The notes below the pieces were generated by a model. That model was not told the DNA's origin. It ran no database searches and saw only the letters and a list, made by a program, of their open reading frames with translations. Of a stretch of 13,420 bases of DNA, positions 1 to 7,289 are shown one piece after another. The DNA lies in contig DDQN01000053.1 of NCBI GenBank assembly GCA_002342685.1, positions 1 to 13,420 of the forward strand, written 5' to 3'. Source of the stretch: Vibrio sp. UBA2441. Lineage in GTDB: Bacteria; Pseudomonadota; Gammaproteobacteria; Enterobacterales; Vibrionaceae. The translations under genes were made by a program, and so were the position numbers. Numbering within the stretch: the first letter of the stretch is position 1; every line of letters starts with the position of its first letter.

Positions 1-388
1 AGTATAGGGGAAGTTACGGGCAGAGTATAGGTTAAAACAATGTTGCGATTCATAGATCCGAAATAGACGGAGGTGTAGATATTGAACAATTCGGTTATGT
101 AAAAATCTCGATTGTTGGCTTGTTGGCTTGTTGGCTTGTTGGCTTGTGATCTGAACCAGTAGTTTTGGACAACAAAATGTCGCTTAATTCAATGTCCAGT
201 CCTGCTGGAGCAGATCAATTTGGAACGAGATAGAAAATTAAACATGGACACCGTTTTGGCCACCAGATGACCACCGTATCCAAATAAGGATGATGATACT
301 GAATATTTCACGGATAACAGATACGCAAAAAACGCCATAAAGCGCTTCATTTTCAATAGGTTGGGATTTTTAAAACAGGAGAAGAGAT
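1..388. other. Non-coding stretch downstream of the tRNA, possible mobile-element debris
   Basis: I find no gene with a plausible start and ribosome site here. Besides the 8-bp tandem repeat, the stretch has three similar boxes at near-helical spacing (TGGACACC at 245, TGGCCACC at 257, TGACCACC at 268). This arrangement resembles the multiple terminal repeats of IS21-family elements, but no transposase gene is present. The octamer AGTATAGG occurs at 1-8 and again at 24-31. Treat it as degenerate sequence beside a tRNA. Confidence 0.4.
113..147. repeat. 8-bp tandem repeat, four copies plus a partial copy
   Basis: Four perfect head-to-tail copies of TGTTGGCT (113-144) are followed by a partial fifth copy (145-147). 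No convincing reading frame crosses it. Such short repeats can change copy number by slipped-strand pairing, but nothing here shows a gene that would be switched by it. Confidence 0.9.
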
Positions 389-463
<75 letters not shown>

Positions 464-941
464 ACATCGTGTTGACGGGGCTAATGATGCCACAGATATT
501 TATAAATGGAAGCCTTAAATACAATAAAATGGATAAATCTCAACTGTTTGCCTGCATTTTGACCAAGGCGTTCAAAAACCACTCACAATGGGGTGTGTCT
601 AAGACCAGCAATAAGCTTAACTAAGTATCTAGCTAAGCTTTTTATGTTGTTCACTCAATGCCAATATTAGGTAATGACGCTTGAAGAGATGGTCAAAGCC
701 AAGCTGAGTGCAGTCACAAACAAGCTGGAGAATAAGTAGAATATCAATGTAGATGCTTTCATATCATTTTCCTCTTTGGTCTTCGTTTATTTACGGCAAT
801 GCTATTATTTGTAGTATAGTTTCTAGCAAGTAACGTTCCAGCAGGGAGCCTAAGTATCGTTAGACAATTTGTTTAAGTCTTCTGTATACGCGAGTTTTCG
901 TGACTGCTTATCAATCTTTTTGTCGGCTATTTGAGGAATAA
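464..941. other. Non-coding stretch between the tRNA and the PACE gene
   Basis: I see no convincing gene. It contains a plus-strand hairpin with a T run (613-643) and a weak promoter-like TTGACG at 472-477 that points toward it. A 21-codon frame at 674-739 lacks a usable ribosome site. A TATAGT at 815-820 could be the -10 element of the downstream efflux gene, though no good -35 box goes with it. Confidence 0.5.
613..643 (+). terminator. Orphan rho-independent-like hairpin
   Basis: AAGCTTA (613-619) pairs with TAAGCTT (634-640). An inner CTA/TAG pairing leaves a loop of about six bases, and TTT follows directly. It has terminator form on the plus strand, yet no plus-strand protein gene lies upstream. 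It could end a small RNA or be a leftover of a lost gene. Confidence 0.45.
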
Positions 942-1370
942 ATGCGAACAAGAAACGACAGGATCAGACATGCCGTTGCCTTTGAAGTGATAGGGCTGGT
1001 ATTGGTTGTTGGTGTTGGCAGTGTATTGCTGGATATCGAAGCCCATAAATTAGGCCTGTTAGGGGTTGTAATGAGCTTTTTGGCAATGGGTTGGAATTAC
1101 CTTTTTAACCTCATTTTTGATCGATGGCTAAAGCACAATACTGGTCAGCTACAAAAATCGTTCAAACTTCGGCTGGTGCATGCGTTTCTGTTCGAAGGTG
1201 GGTTAGTTCTGGTTAGCGTGCCAATGATTGCGGTTTATCTAGATATGACGCTATTAAATGCATTTTTAATGGATATCGGATTCACCTTGTTCTATCTGGT
1301 GTACGCTTTTTTCTATAATTGGGTATACGATAAAGCGTTTCCTTTGCCAAATCAGTTACAAAATGAATGA
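942..1370 (+). CDS. PACE-family (AceI-like) proton-coupled efflux protein
   Basis: The 142-residue protein is an inner-membrane protein with four predicted membrane segments. It carries two tandem bacterial transmembrane pair repeats, each opening with the family's signature: R-x-x-HAVAFE near residues 9-16 and RLVHAFLFEGG near 77-87. Glu16 matches the membrane-embedded acidic residue that AceI of Acinetobacter needs for proton-coupled export. The second repeat ends with the typical FxxNWVYDK pattern. PACE proteins export biocides such as chlorhexidine and probably natural polyamines; the substrate here cannot be inferred. GAGG sits five bases before the ATG. The gene is monocistronic, ends in a hairpin shared with the convergent porin gene, and lacks the LysR-type regulator often found beside PACE genes. 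Confidence 0.9.
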   Translation: MRTRNDRIRHAVAFEVIGLVLVVGVGSVLLDIEAHKLGLLGVVMSFLAMGWNYLFNLIFDRWLKHNTGQLQKSFKLRLVHAFLFEGGLVLVSVPMIAVYLDMTLLNAFLMDIGFTLFYLVYAFFYNWVYDKAFPLPNQLQNE

Positions 1371-1396
1371 CGAATTTCTAGTTTACTATTACAAAC

Positions 1397-1419
1397 ATGC
1401 CCGCTTTAACGGCGGGCAT
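1397..1419. terminator. Shared bidirectional terminator between the PACE gene and the porin gene
   Basis: A perfect eight-pair, GC-rich stem (ATGCCCGC at 1397-1404 with GCGGGCAT at 1412-1419) encloses a seven-base loop. T-rich flanks lie on both sides (TATTG on plus, GTTTG on minus). It sits between two convergent genes, 27 nt after one stop and 22 nt after the other. Confidence 0.85.
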
Positions 1420-1441
1420 TATTGTTAGCAATTATATAGTC

Positions 1442-2422
1442 TTAAAAATCGTAACGAAGACCAAGTGCTAGTGCATCTTCTGCATCAATCTTAGATACGA
1501 CAGTTGCGCCGATTTCATCGCCATCTTCCATCATGTTAAAGTTGTAAGATACGTATGTGCGGAAGTTTTCCTTAAAGAAGTACGTCATATCGATGGCTAC
1601 AGCTTCAGCTGACGTATCATCTTCGATTTCTTGGTTACCGTAAGTGGTAGAGAATACGAACTGGTCCATTGTATAGGCTGCAGCAACTTCATAAGCCGTT
1701 ACGTCTGCATCGCTGATTTCGCCATCTTCGTAAAGTAGGCCAATGTATAGGTCATTTAATGCATAAGAAGCAGTTAGGATATATTGATTATCTTCATCTT
1801 GGTCTGCAACACCAGCACCAACACTAACACCTGTATCACCAACTGAATAGATAGCAGACAGAGAGTAACCATCTTGTTCGTTGTCTGTATATTCATCATT
1901 TGCTACGTCTTTAACGCTGTCTGCAAAACGGTAGCTGGCTTTAAGCGCTAAATCATCAAAGCTACCTTTATAAGCAACCATGTTGTCTGTACGGTCAGCA
2001 ACAGCAACTTTGTAAGAAGCAGCGGCACCATGGTAGGCCATGATATCAGTGACGTCAGTTAACACGCCTAAAGCACCGTCGTTTTTACCGTAAGTGACTT
2101 CACCGAATGAACCACCGAAACCAGCGTATGTTTTACGGTTGTCGATAGTATCATTGTCGTTGTCTCTGTCGTTGGTGGTAAATTCACCTTCGTAAAAACC
2201 AATGCCGTAAAGGTCGTCATTCACCTGAACTTTACCTTCAAAGTTTAATCGTACGCGGGATTTGTCTTCAGATTTACCATCTTTAACTTCCATACGAGCT
2301 TCGGCACGCCCGCCAATGGTAAGGCTAGCGTCGTTAGCGGAAAGTACGGTGCTTGTTGCTGCAAATGAAACTGGAGCTGCGAATACAGTTGCCACTGCAA
2401 TAGCGATGATTTTTTTGTTCAT
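1442..2422 (-). CDS. ompU: OmpU-like outer-membrane porin
   Basis: The 326-residue precursor has a signal peptide of about 21 residues (MNKK, hydrophobic core, VSFA then ATST). The mature part is rich in alternating beta-strand pattern and ends in YDF, with the C-terminal Phe that outer-membrane barrels use for assembly. Long blocks agree by eye with V. cholerae OmpU, including GGRAEAR, SRVRLNF, GFYEGEFTTND, GEVTYGKNDGALGV, EDGYSLSAIYS and ALGLRYDF. OmpU porins form general diffusion channels for small hydrophilic solutes, and in Vibrio they help with bile and organic-acid tolerance. AGGA lies nine bases before the ATG. The gene is divergent from toxR; in V. cholerae ToxR activates ompU directly, so adjacency suggests local control. 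Which of several porin paralogs this is cannot be settled from one window. Confidence 0.92.
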   Translation of the reverse strand: MNKKIIAIAVATVFAAPVSFAATSTVLSANDASLTIGGRAEARMEVKDGKSEDKSRVRLNFEGKVQVNDDLYGIGFYEGEFTTNDRDNDNDTIDNRKTYAGFGGSFGEVTYGKNDGALGVLTDVTDIMAYHGAAASYKVAVADRTDNMVAYKGSFDDLALKASYRFADSVKDVANDEYTDNEQDGYSLSAIYSVGDTGVSVGAGVADQDEDNQYILTASYALNDLYIGLLYEDGEISDADVTAYEVAAAYTMDQFVFSTTYGNQEIEDDTSAEAVAIDMTYFFKENFRTYVSYNFNMMEDGDEIGATVVSKIDAEDALALGLRYDF

Positions 2423-2599
2423 CTTATTAAATCCTAATTTTGTTTGTATTAATTTATGAGGAACGTATTCGGCAGCACTTCACAACATGTTGGAACAGAA
2501 TCGTATTAGGCAGTGAAAATAGATTCAGTACATGAATGAAGCGATAGCTGTATATCGTTCACGGTTAAGATTTAACGCTGATGGCGAATTTGCGACTAG

Positions 2600-2614
2600 T
2601 AAAACAAAATAAAA
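2600..2614 (+). promoter_or_regulatory. Candidate ToxR box upstream of ompU
   Basis: TAAAA-CAAAA-TAAAA fits the described ToxR pattern TNAAA-N5-TNAAA exactly and lies 178-192 bp upstream of the porin start codon. A near-match with a four-base gap, TAAAA-AACA-TAAAA, is on the minus strand at 2640-2653. The region is AT-rich, so chance matches are a real concern. Confidence 0.5.
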
Positions 2615-2949
2615 TGATGGATTTATGCATTTTTTTTCTTTTTATGTTTTTTATCTTGCTGATATTAAAGAGGAAACGTTTTTAGTCATTTGCGGGATAA
2701 ATATTTGAAATGACCATTCATAAGGTTGAGTTTTATTTAATGTTTATATAAAAACGTGATCTGTATCATCCTTGGCTATCATTCATGTGGATAGGCGCGG
2801 AAAATTGCGTCAGATAATGACTCAATTTGTTTTTTTTATGCTTGTCTTGTCGCTATGTTTCATCCGAGATTAGTATGTAATGGTATGTTTTTGATGAATT
2901 TATTTACTTTATTTGGCTTTATCTGTTGTTTTTAATGACATCATTTTTA

Positions 2950-2982
2950 TTGCATTGATAAAAATATTATCCAATTGTGCAA
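2950..2982. promoter_or_regulatory. Nested inverted repeat upstream of toxR
   Basis: An outer TTGCA/TGCAA pair (2950-2954 and 2978-2982) encloses an inner GATAA/TTATC pair (2957-2961 and 2967-2971). The dyad ends just before the predicted toxR -35 box at 2989. It could be an operator; the binding protein is unknown. Confidence 0.35.
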
Positions 2983-2988
2983 TAATTG

Positions 2989-3016
2989 TTGACCTGAATA
3001 TAATCCTCAATATACT
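2989..3016 (+). promoter_or_regulatory. Predicted sigma70-type promoter of toxRS
   Basis: TTGACC (2989-2994), a 16-bp spacer and TATACT (3011-3016) make a good promoter about 80 bp before the toxR ATG. A second TATAAT at 2999-3004 with TTGTGC at 2975-2980 (18-bp spacer) is an alternative. Confidence 0.55.
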
Positions 3017-3093
3017 ACACGACCGTACAGTAAATTTTTCTGCTGCATTCATAAATGTTTGGCTGTGAATGAGTATTAAGGAGGCGTGAAATT

Positions 3094-3927
3094 ATGTCTG
3101 GTGAAGATAAATATTTACTCGATAATCGCTATCTATTTGATCCAAATACAAGGTCCGTCGTGGATAAAACAAGAGACGACGAAACTATCTGGTTGGGAAG
3201 TAATGAAAGCAACATTCTGCTGGCGTTTTCAAATCGTTCCAATGAACTGATTAGCCGTGAGCAACTGCACGAGTTAGTGTGGATTGATAAAGGTTTTCAT
3301 GTTGATGATTCGAGTGTTATACAAGCCATTTCCACACTACGTAAATTATTAAAGGACTCGGCGAAGTCGCCCTCTTTTATCAAGACAATTCCTAAGCAGG
3401 GTTATCAGTTCATTGCCAGCGTAAAACAGCTTAATAAAGGTGATGTTTATCAAAACAGAGAGATAGAATTATCGGAAAAATCCTCTAGTGAAAGCCACCT
3501 GAACACGAACCAAGCGACAGGTGGTTTGGAACCGGGTAGAACCACCGATAAAACTGAAAATAAGCACGGCACTAAATCGATTCTGGCTTACTTTGCTTTG
3601 TTTCTAGTATCGCTTGCTCTTGTCTTAGAGCCGATGCGCCCTTCTTTTCGAACTGTAGATACCGTTGAAGGGATAGACATAAAAACGTTCAATGGTCAGA
3701 TGCTGGAAGGAGAATGGAATAAAGGGCTTAAGTATTGTGTTCAGCAGTATTTAAAAGGTACTGCGACGGCTCAGTGGCCAAAAGCCGTTATTCTGACATT
3801 AGACTCTCGTGGTAATTTTTCAATGAATGCCATTGGTACCAAGCAGGTGTCCAGCTTTACGGCCTTGTTTGTTGCTACAAAAAACGAACTGACCGAAGAG
3901 TGCGCGCTAAGGTGGAATCATGATTAA
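3094..3927 (+). CDS. toxR: ToxR-like membrane-anchored transcription activator
   Basis: The 277-residue protein has the ToxR layout. A cytoplasmic OmpR/PhoB-type winged-helix domain occupies about residues 8-110. A variable linker runs to about 160, one membrane span lies at about 161-179, and a periplasmic domain follows. The DNA-binding domain carries the hallmark stretches LGSNES, VDDSSVIQAISTLRKLLKDS and KTIPKQGYQFIA, very close to V. cholerae ToxR. Two periplasmic cysteines, Cys215 and Cys270, are spaced like the disulfide pair of ToxR. AAGGAGG nine bases upstream fixes the ATG. It overlaps toxS by 8 nt, as in the classical operon. The expected role is sensing envelope conditions and controlling porins, including the divergent ompU. 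A second toxR elsewhere in the genome is possible; htpG, its usual Vibrio neighbour, is absent here. Confidence 0.93.
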   Translation: MSGEDKYLLDNRYLFDPNTRSVVDKTRDDETIWLGSNESNILLAFSNRSNELISREQLHELVWIDKGFHVDDSSVIQAISTLRKLLKDSAKSPSFIKTIPKQGYQFIASVKQLNKGDVYQNREIELSEKSSSESHLNTNQATGGLEPGRTTDKTENKHGTKSILAYFALFLVSLALVLEPMRPSFRTVDTVEGIDIKTFNGQMLEGEWNKGLKYCVQQYLKGTATAQWPKAVILTLDSRGNFSMNAIGTKQVSSFTALFVATKNELTEECALRWNHD

Positions 3928-4447
3928 TCGAAATATGTTCATACTTATTATTATGGTTATAGTGGCTATTGGCTTTAATCGATACCAGCACTCAGATTTA
4001 CGAATTGAAAGGCTCCTGACATCTAATAAATGGCATATGAACTTAAATTACTACGTCTCACCTGAGAATGTCATCGATGAAGACATTCGCTTGGGTAGTA
4101 TTTCTCATGTGTTAATAAACTGTGATATCAAATATCTAACTAATCGAACCTATGTCAGGAATTCTTATATCGAAATGACCAATGCGATCGATAACAGTGT
4201 CATCAAGATGAATATGGGGGAGCGGGGTAACTGGAAAGCCAATGACGGTTATGTTTTTACCGAGCCTAAAGATATGGTTAATATATCGCCCAACGAACAC
4301 TATGATATATCCAAGCAGCAGGTACAGTTGATCGAAAAGTTATTGCTTATCGATGCTAAACAAACGCGTCGGGTGGACAGAGTCAACAAAAATACGATTT
4401 TGTTAACGGCCCTAGATAATAGTTCACGAGTATTGTTTGCCAACTAA
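3920..4447 (+). CDS. toxS: ToxS-like periplasmic stabiliser of ToxR
   Basis: The 175-residue protein (V. cholerae ToxS is about the same length) begins with one N-terminal membrane span at about residues 5-20; the rest should lie in the periplasm. Blocks shared by eye with ToxS include LTSNKW, KYLTNRTYVR, GNW, DAKQTRRVD, TILLTALD and the terminal VLF. ToxS binds the ToxR periplasmic domain, protects it from proteolysis and forms a bile-sensing heterodimer with it. Its start codon lies inside the end of toxR (8-nt overlap), which implies translational coupling. Divergence from V. cholerae ToxS is greater than for ToxR, as is usual for this fast-evolving partner. Confidence 0.9.
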   Translation: MINRNMFILIIMVIVAIGFNRYQHSDLRIERLLTSNKWHMNLNYYVSPENVIDEDIRLGSISHVLINCDIKYLTNRTYVRNSYIEMTNAIDNSVIKMNMGERGNWKANDGYVFTEPKDMVNISPNEHYDISKQQVQLIEKLLLIDAKQTRRVDRVNKNTILLTALDNSSRVLFAN

Positions 4448-4490
4448 TTCATATAATTTATGGTAAATGAACGTTCAGATTTTACTAGAG

Positions 4491-4511
4491 AAGGTTTCAT
4501 TTTGAAGCCTT
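4491..4511 (+). terminator. Possible weak terminator after toxS
   Basis: AAGGTTTCA (4491-4499) pairs with TGAAGCCTT (4503-4511) with one T-G wobble and a three-base loop, about 45 nt after the toxS stop. GTTTGG follows, so the T run is poor. Confidence 0.35.
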
Positions 4512-4530
4512 GTTTGGCGAGCTCTTGGCA

Positions 4531-4566
4531 TAAAAAAGAGCTTGAGTACGTAAGCACTCAAGCTCT
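4531..4566 (-). terminator. Strong terminator of the amidinotransferase gene
   Basis: On the minus strand an 11-pair stem (4556-4566 with 4537-4547) and an eight-base loop are followed directly by six T's and an A (down to 4531). It begins 20 nt after the amidinotransferase stop codon, and it could also block read-through between the convergent toxRS and this gene. Confidence 0.9.
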
Positions 4567-4586
4567 AATAAAGAGAGTTTTAAGGC

Positions 4587-5819
4587 TTAATATTCCCAGT
4601 GATCAACACTGTGAGCACCTTTGAATTGATTTGAGAAATAGTCTTCGCAGGTGCCTTCTCGCAATACGTCGGCTGTTGCGCAGTGTAAACCGCCACCGAA
4701 TGCATAAGCGTCACGAAGGTCCACAGGAACCACCTCAAATCCAAGCTTGTCGAATTGTTCCATTTGTCCAGTTTCAGACGCTTCAACACACACGGTTTTA
4801 TGGTCAAGTATCAAGGTGTTCATTGATAACCAGGTACTTGAATAACATAGTGGCGGTGGGTTGTCCCATGCAGGGCTAACTGCTTCAACAATTTCCCAGT
4901 CATTTTTCTCAAAGATTTCACGTTGCCCTTGGAAAAGAGGACGGTGAGGGTTAAGAAGCATTAATCCTGGACGCAATGGGCAGAACGTTGCGTCGATATG
5001 AATAGGGTGGTTGTCTTCAAAGCTCAATGTATGAATACGGAAACCTTGTGGCTCATACTTACGCTTGATCCAATGAATACCAGCCAGGTTAGTGGTAAGA
5101 CCGTGCTGTACAAAGATATCTTTGCCCAGACGCATGACGTCTGCTGCGTCAAATAAAATGTCAGTTTCTTTAGTGCTGTACTCTTTTCTGAGTGAACGAG
5201 CCATGGTTTCTTCGTCAGATAATGTCTCATAAGCGGCAACATAGTCCATACGGAAGCTTTCATCTGCTAAACGTGGACGGGGTGCTTGTTCAATCAGACA
5301 TTCGGGATCGGACTCAAAATATTCACGCAATAAGTCAGTGTATGCCAAATATTCGAAGTAGCGACTTCTGAAACTCATAGGAGCCATAAGAATGCTCTTA
5401 CCCATAGTCAGTAAACAGTCACGCGGTGGCATGACACCAAAACCAGAGCTGATGCTAAAGTCTGGTGTTGTAATGCGCTCATGCCAGTCAACGGCTCCCG
5501 GACGGTCTACAATAATGCCACGGTCTTCAAGTTGTTTGGCAAAACCATTTAAACATTCATTTGCTCTATCTATGCTTTCTTGGGTTCTACGGCCCGCTTT
5601 GCTTCCTCTCATTGGAGAGTCTGCAGGGATCTTTTCGTTACTTGCCGGACAGGCTTCAGGAATGTGTTGGTTGTCAGCGATGCCAACAATAACGTGTTTG
5701 AGTGGATCGAAATCGTTATAGGATTCAACACGTAGTCCTGGTCGAACAATCGGAACACCAGAATCTTTACGTTCTAAAGGTAAAGATGCATTTGGATATA
5801 GATCATTGGAAATACTCAT
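4587..5819 (-). CDS. Glycine amidinotransferase-like enzyme (AGAT family)
   Basis: The 410-residue protein aligns by eye nearly end to end with human arginine:glycine amidinotransferase (423 residues). Family members move the amidino group from arginine to an amine acceptor, via a covalent cysteine intermediate. Catalytic positions are intact: Asp224 in FDAAD, His274 and Asp276 in HIDATF, Cys380 in GGGLHC, plus Asp120 in TPDF, Arg293 in NPHRP and Ser327-Ser328 in YSSTWLSMN. The conserved start motif SYNDFDPLKHVIVG lies at 33-46. No signal peptide is seen, so it should be cytoplasmic. Near the glycine acceptor site, the human Asn300/Met302 positions read His271/Ile273, so the acceptor may not be glycine. 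No guanidinoacetate methyltransferase is nearby. GGGAG six bases upstream supports the ATG. It is single-gene and divergent from an AraC regulator. Alternatives are StrB-like or CyrA-like amidinotransferases. Confidence 0.92.
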   Translation of the reverse strand: MSISNDLYPNASLPLERKDSGVPIVRPGLRVESYNDFDPLKHVIVGIADNQHIPEACPASNEKIPADSPMRGSKAGRRTQESIDRANECLNGFAKQLEDRGIIVDRPGAVDWHERITTPDFSISSGFGVMPPRDCLLTMGKSILMAPMSFRSRYFEYLAYTDLLREYFESDPECLIEQAPRPRLADESFRMDYVAAYETLSDEETMARSLRKEYSTKETDILFDAADVMRLGKDIFVQHGLTTNLAGIHWIKRKYEPQGFRIHTLSFEDNHPIHIDATFCPLRPGLMLLNPHRPLFQGQREIFEKNDWEIVEAVSPAWDNPPPLCYSSTWLSMNTLILDHKTVCVEASETGQMEQFDKLGFEVVPVDLRDAYAFGGGLHCATADVLREGTCEDYFSNQFKGAHSVDHWEY

Positions 5820-6007
5820 GACAAACTCCCTAAGAGTACAAAATGTTTATAAAAATCAGACCTTCATATATTTTCTGAATCAATATGAAGTAGATAAATC
5901 TAATTAAGGTTTTAAATTAGTTTATTAACTGATCATTTCTTTGGGTTGATGCGATAATTATATCTTGTCGCTCAATGGAGTTAATATTGCGCTTATTTAA
6001 ATTCTAT

Positions 6008-6076
6008 AATAGTGAATTAATGCTTAGGAATAGCGAATTTCTGCTTAGTTCAAAAAATAGTGACTGAATGTTGTTC
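6008..6076. promoter_or_regulatory. Direct-repeat operator candidate for the AraC-family regulator
   Basis: AATAGTGAATTAATGCTTAG (6008-6027) and AATAGCGAATTTCTGCTTAG (6029-6048) match at 17 of 20 positions and repeat with a 21-bp period, two helical turns. A weaker third copy starts AATAGTGA at 6057. AraC-family proteins bind direct repeats of about this period, and the site lies between the regulator and the divergent amidinotransferase gene. Confidence 0.6.
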
Positions 6077-6120
6077 TTATTTTCATCATATTTATCCTTC
6101 CTGGGGATTTATGCATTAAA

Positions 6121-6137
6121 TTGGAATAATATTCCAA
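6121..6137. promoter_or_regulatory. Perfect inverted repeat in the AGAT/AraC gap
   Basis: TTGGAAT-AAT-ATTCCAA is a perfect 7-3-7 inverted repeat, about 158 bp before the regulator start and 302 bp before the amidinotransferase start. Its dyad form suits a dimeric regulator other than the AraC protein. Confidence 0.4.
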
Positions 6138-6294
6138 GAATATGCGGATGTTATGCGGGGTAAAAACATTCATTGGCTAAACTTCAAAATATTTAACTAA
6201 TTCTTTGCACGATTACTGATTTTTATCACGTTTCCAAAATAGGTGCTTGTCGTTTTTCAGTTAACACGTAAAACTAGGCTGAAATTAGGAGTTC

Positions 6295-7233
6295 ATGGAG
6301 AAGAAACAGATGAATCAAAGAATAATTGCGAATACTCCTGAGTTTCACATGTTTGATCTTCAGCAGGTTGAAGAATCCAAACATATGATATTTGGAGCGG
6401 ACTATATTCTTATACAGCCAAATACCCCTGGTTTTACGTTACATCTTGCGAATAATGAATACATTTTGAAACAAGACCAACTGGTGTTACTTGCCCCTTT
6501 CAATCCTTTTCGATTATCTGTTAATAATGAATTAAAACAGAATGTTACAAAGGAGGATGACATTCTCCATTTCCGGCTGAATGCACTTGGTCAGACATTT
6601 GTCGATAGCGTTCAATTTAGTAAAATCAGAGATATGCTTGAGCAGTCTAAGCATGGGTTATTATTTGATGGAGAGATAGTTACCAATGTGAGAGCGGTGT
6701 TGGACCGAATGGAGAATACGTTTGATTTCACTCAGGTATTGAACCTTCTTGAATTATTGAATCGGTTGTCAGAATGTACTCCGTCTAAGATGTTACTGGA
6801 CAACTGCGTTGAAATTAACAGTACTAAACGCGCAGAAGACCGGTTGCATGTCGCATTAGGTTTTATTGAAGAGAATTTATCTGAGCCTTTATCTGTTTCT
6901 ATGGTTTCTAATCAGTTACATATGGCTGAAAGTACGTTCTCTCGTTTTTTCCACTCGAATATGGGAACGACTTTTCGCCAGTACCTAATTGAGCAAAGGG
7001 TAAGACAAGCGGCAAGGTATTTAGTGGCTACCGACTGGAGTATCGCCCAAATAGGTGCAGAAGTTGGTTTCTCTTCATTATCAAATTTCAATTCTAAATT
7101 TAAATGTTTATTAAGAGTAACACCGAGAAAATATAGAGCTGATCATGTGGATATGAGAAAAAATATAGATAGTTCAATTATTATTGAAGGTCAGGTTCAA
7201 CGTCAATATATGGAAAAAACCTCGAATTTTTGA
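6295..7233 (+). CDS. AraC/XylS-family transcription regulator
   Basis: The 312-residue protein has an N-terminal region (about 15-165) with beta-rich, cupin-like character, expected to bind an effector. A C-terminal AraC-type domain at about 183-283 has two helix-turn-helix motifs (about 200-221 and 249-270). It carries the family signature DWSIAQIGAEVGFSSLSNF, then a K-F ending in TPRKYR. The upstream AGGAG is only three bases from the first ATG, which is tight. A second ATG at 6310 has GGAG nine bases upstream, so the protein may start at residue 6. The gene is divergent from the amidinotransferase gene and convergent with the symporter operon. The likely targets are the amidinotransferase promoter and perhaps the transport operon. 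The effector is unknown; a guanidino or amino compound is a guess from context. Confidence 0.9.
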   Translation: MEKKQMNQRIIANTPEFHMFDLQQVEESKHMIFGADYILIQPNTPGFTLHLANNEYILKQDQLVLLAPFNPFRLSVNNELKQNVTKEDDILHFRLNALGQTFVDSVQFSKIRDMLEQSKHGLLFDGEIVTNVRAVLDRMENTFDFTQVLNLLELLNRLSECTPSKMLLDNCVEINSTKRAEDRLHVALGFIEENLSEPLSVSMVSNQLHMAESTFSRFFHSNMGTTFRQYLIEQRVRQAARYLVATDWSIAQIGAEVGFSSLSNFNSKFKCLLRVTPRKYRADHVDMRKNIDSSIIIEGQVQRQYMEKTSNF

Positions 7234-7289
7234 TTAGAGGTGAAAATAGCTAAGTGATCTGAAAAAGGACTGATGATTTGCTGGTACAC

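Noticed and set aside
325..365. Terminator just downstream of the tRNA on the minus strand
   Set aside because: GAAGCGCTTT is self-complementary with no room for a loop, and no stable stem directly precedes the T run, so I could not support a hairpin.
674..739. 21-residue frame (MTLEEMVKAKL...) as a small gene
   Set aside because: The only AGG is two bases before the ATG, there is no family match, and the length is within chance for this region.
2542..2557. CGATA-N6-TATCG inverted repeat upstream of ompU
   Set aside because: The arms are only five bases in AT-rich DNA and not placed against a clear promoter, so chance is a sufficient explanation.
4580..5263. Alternative minus-strand frames inside the amidinotransferase gene
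   Set aside because: They are shadows of the well-supported enzyme frame, and no frameshift is visible in that gene.
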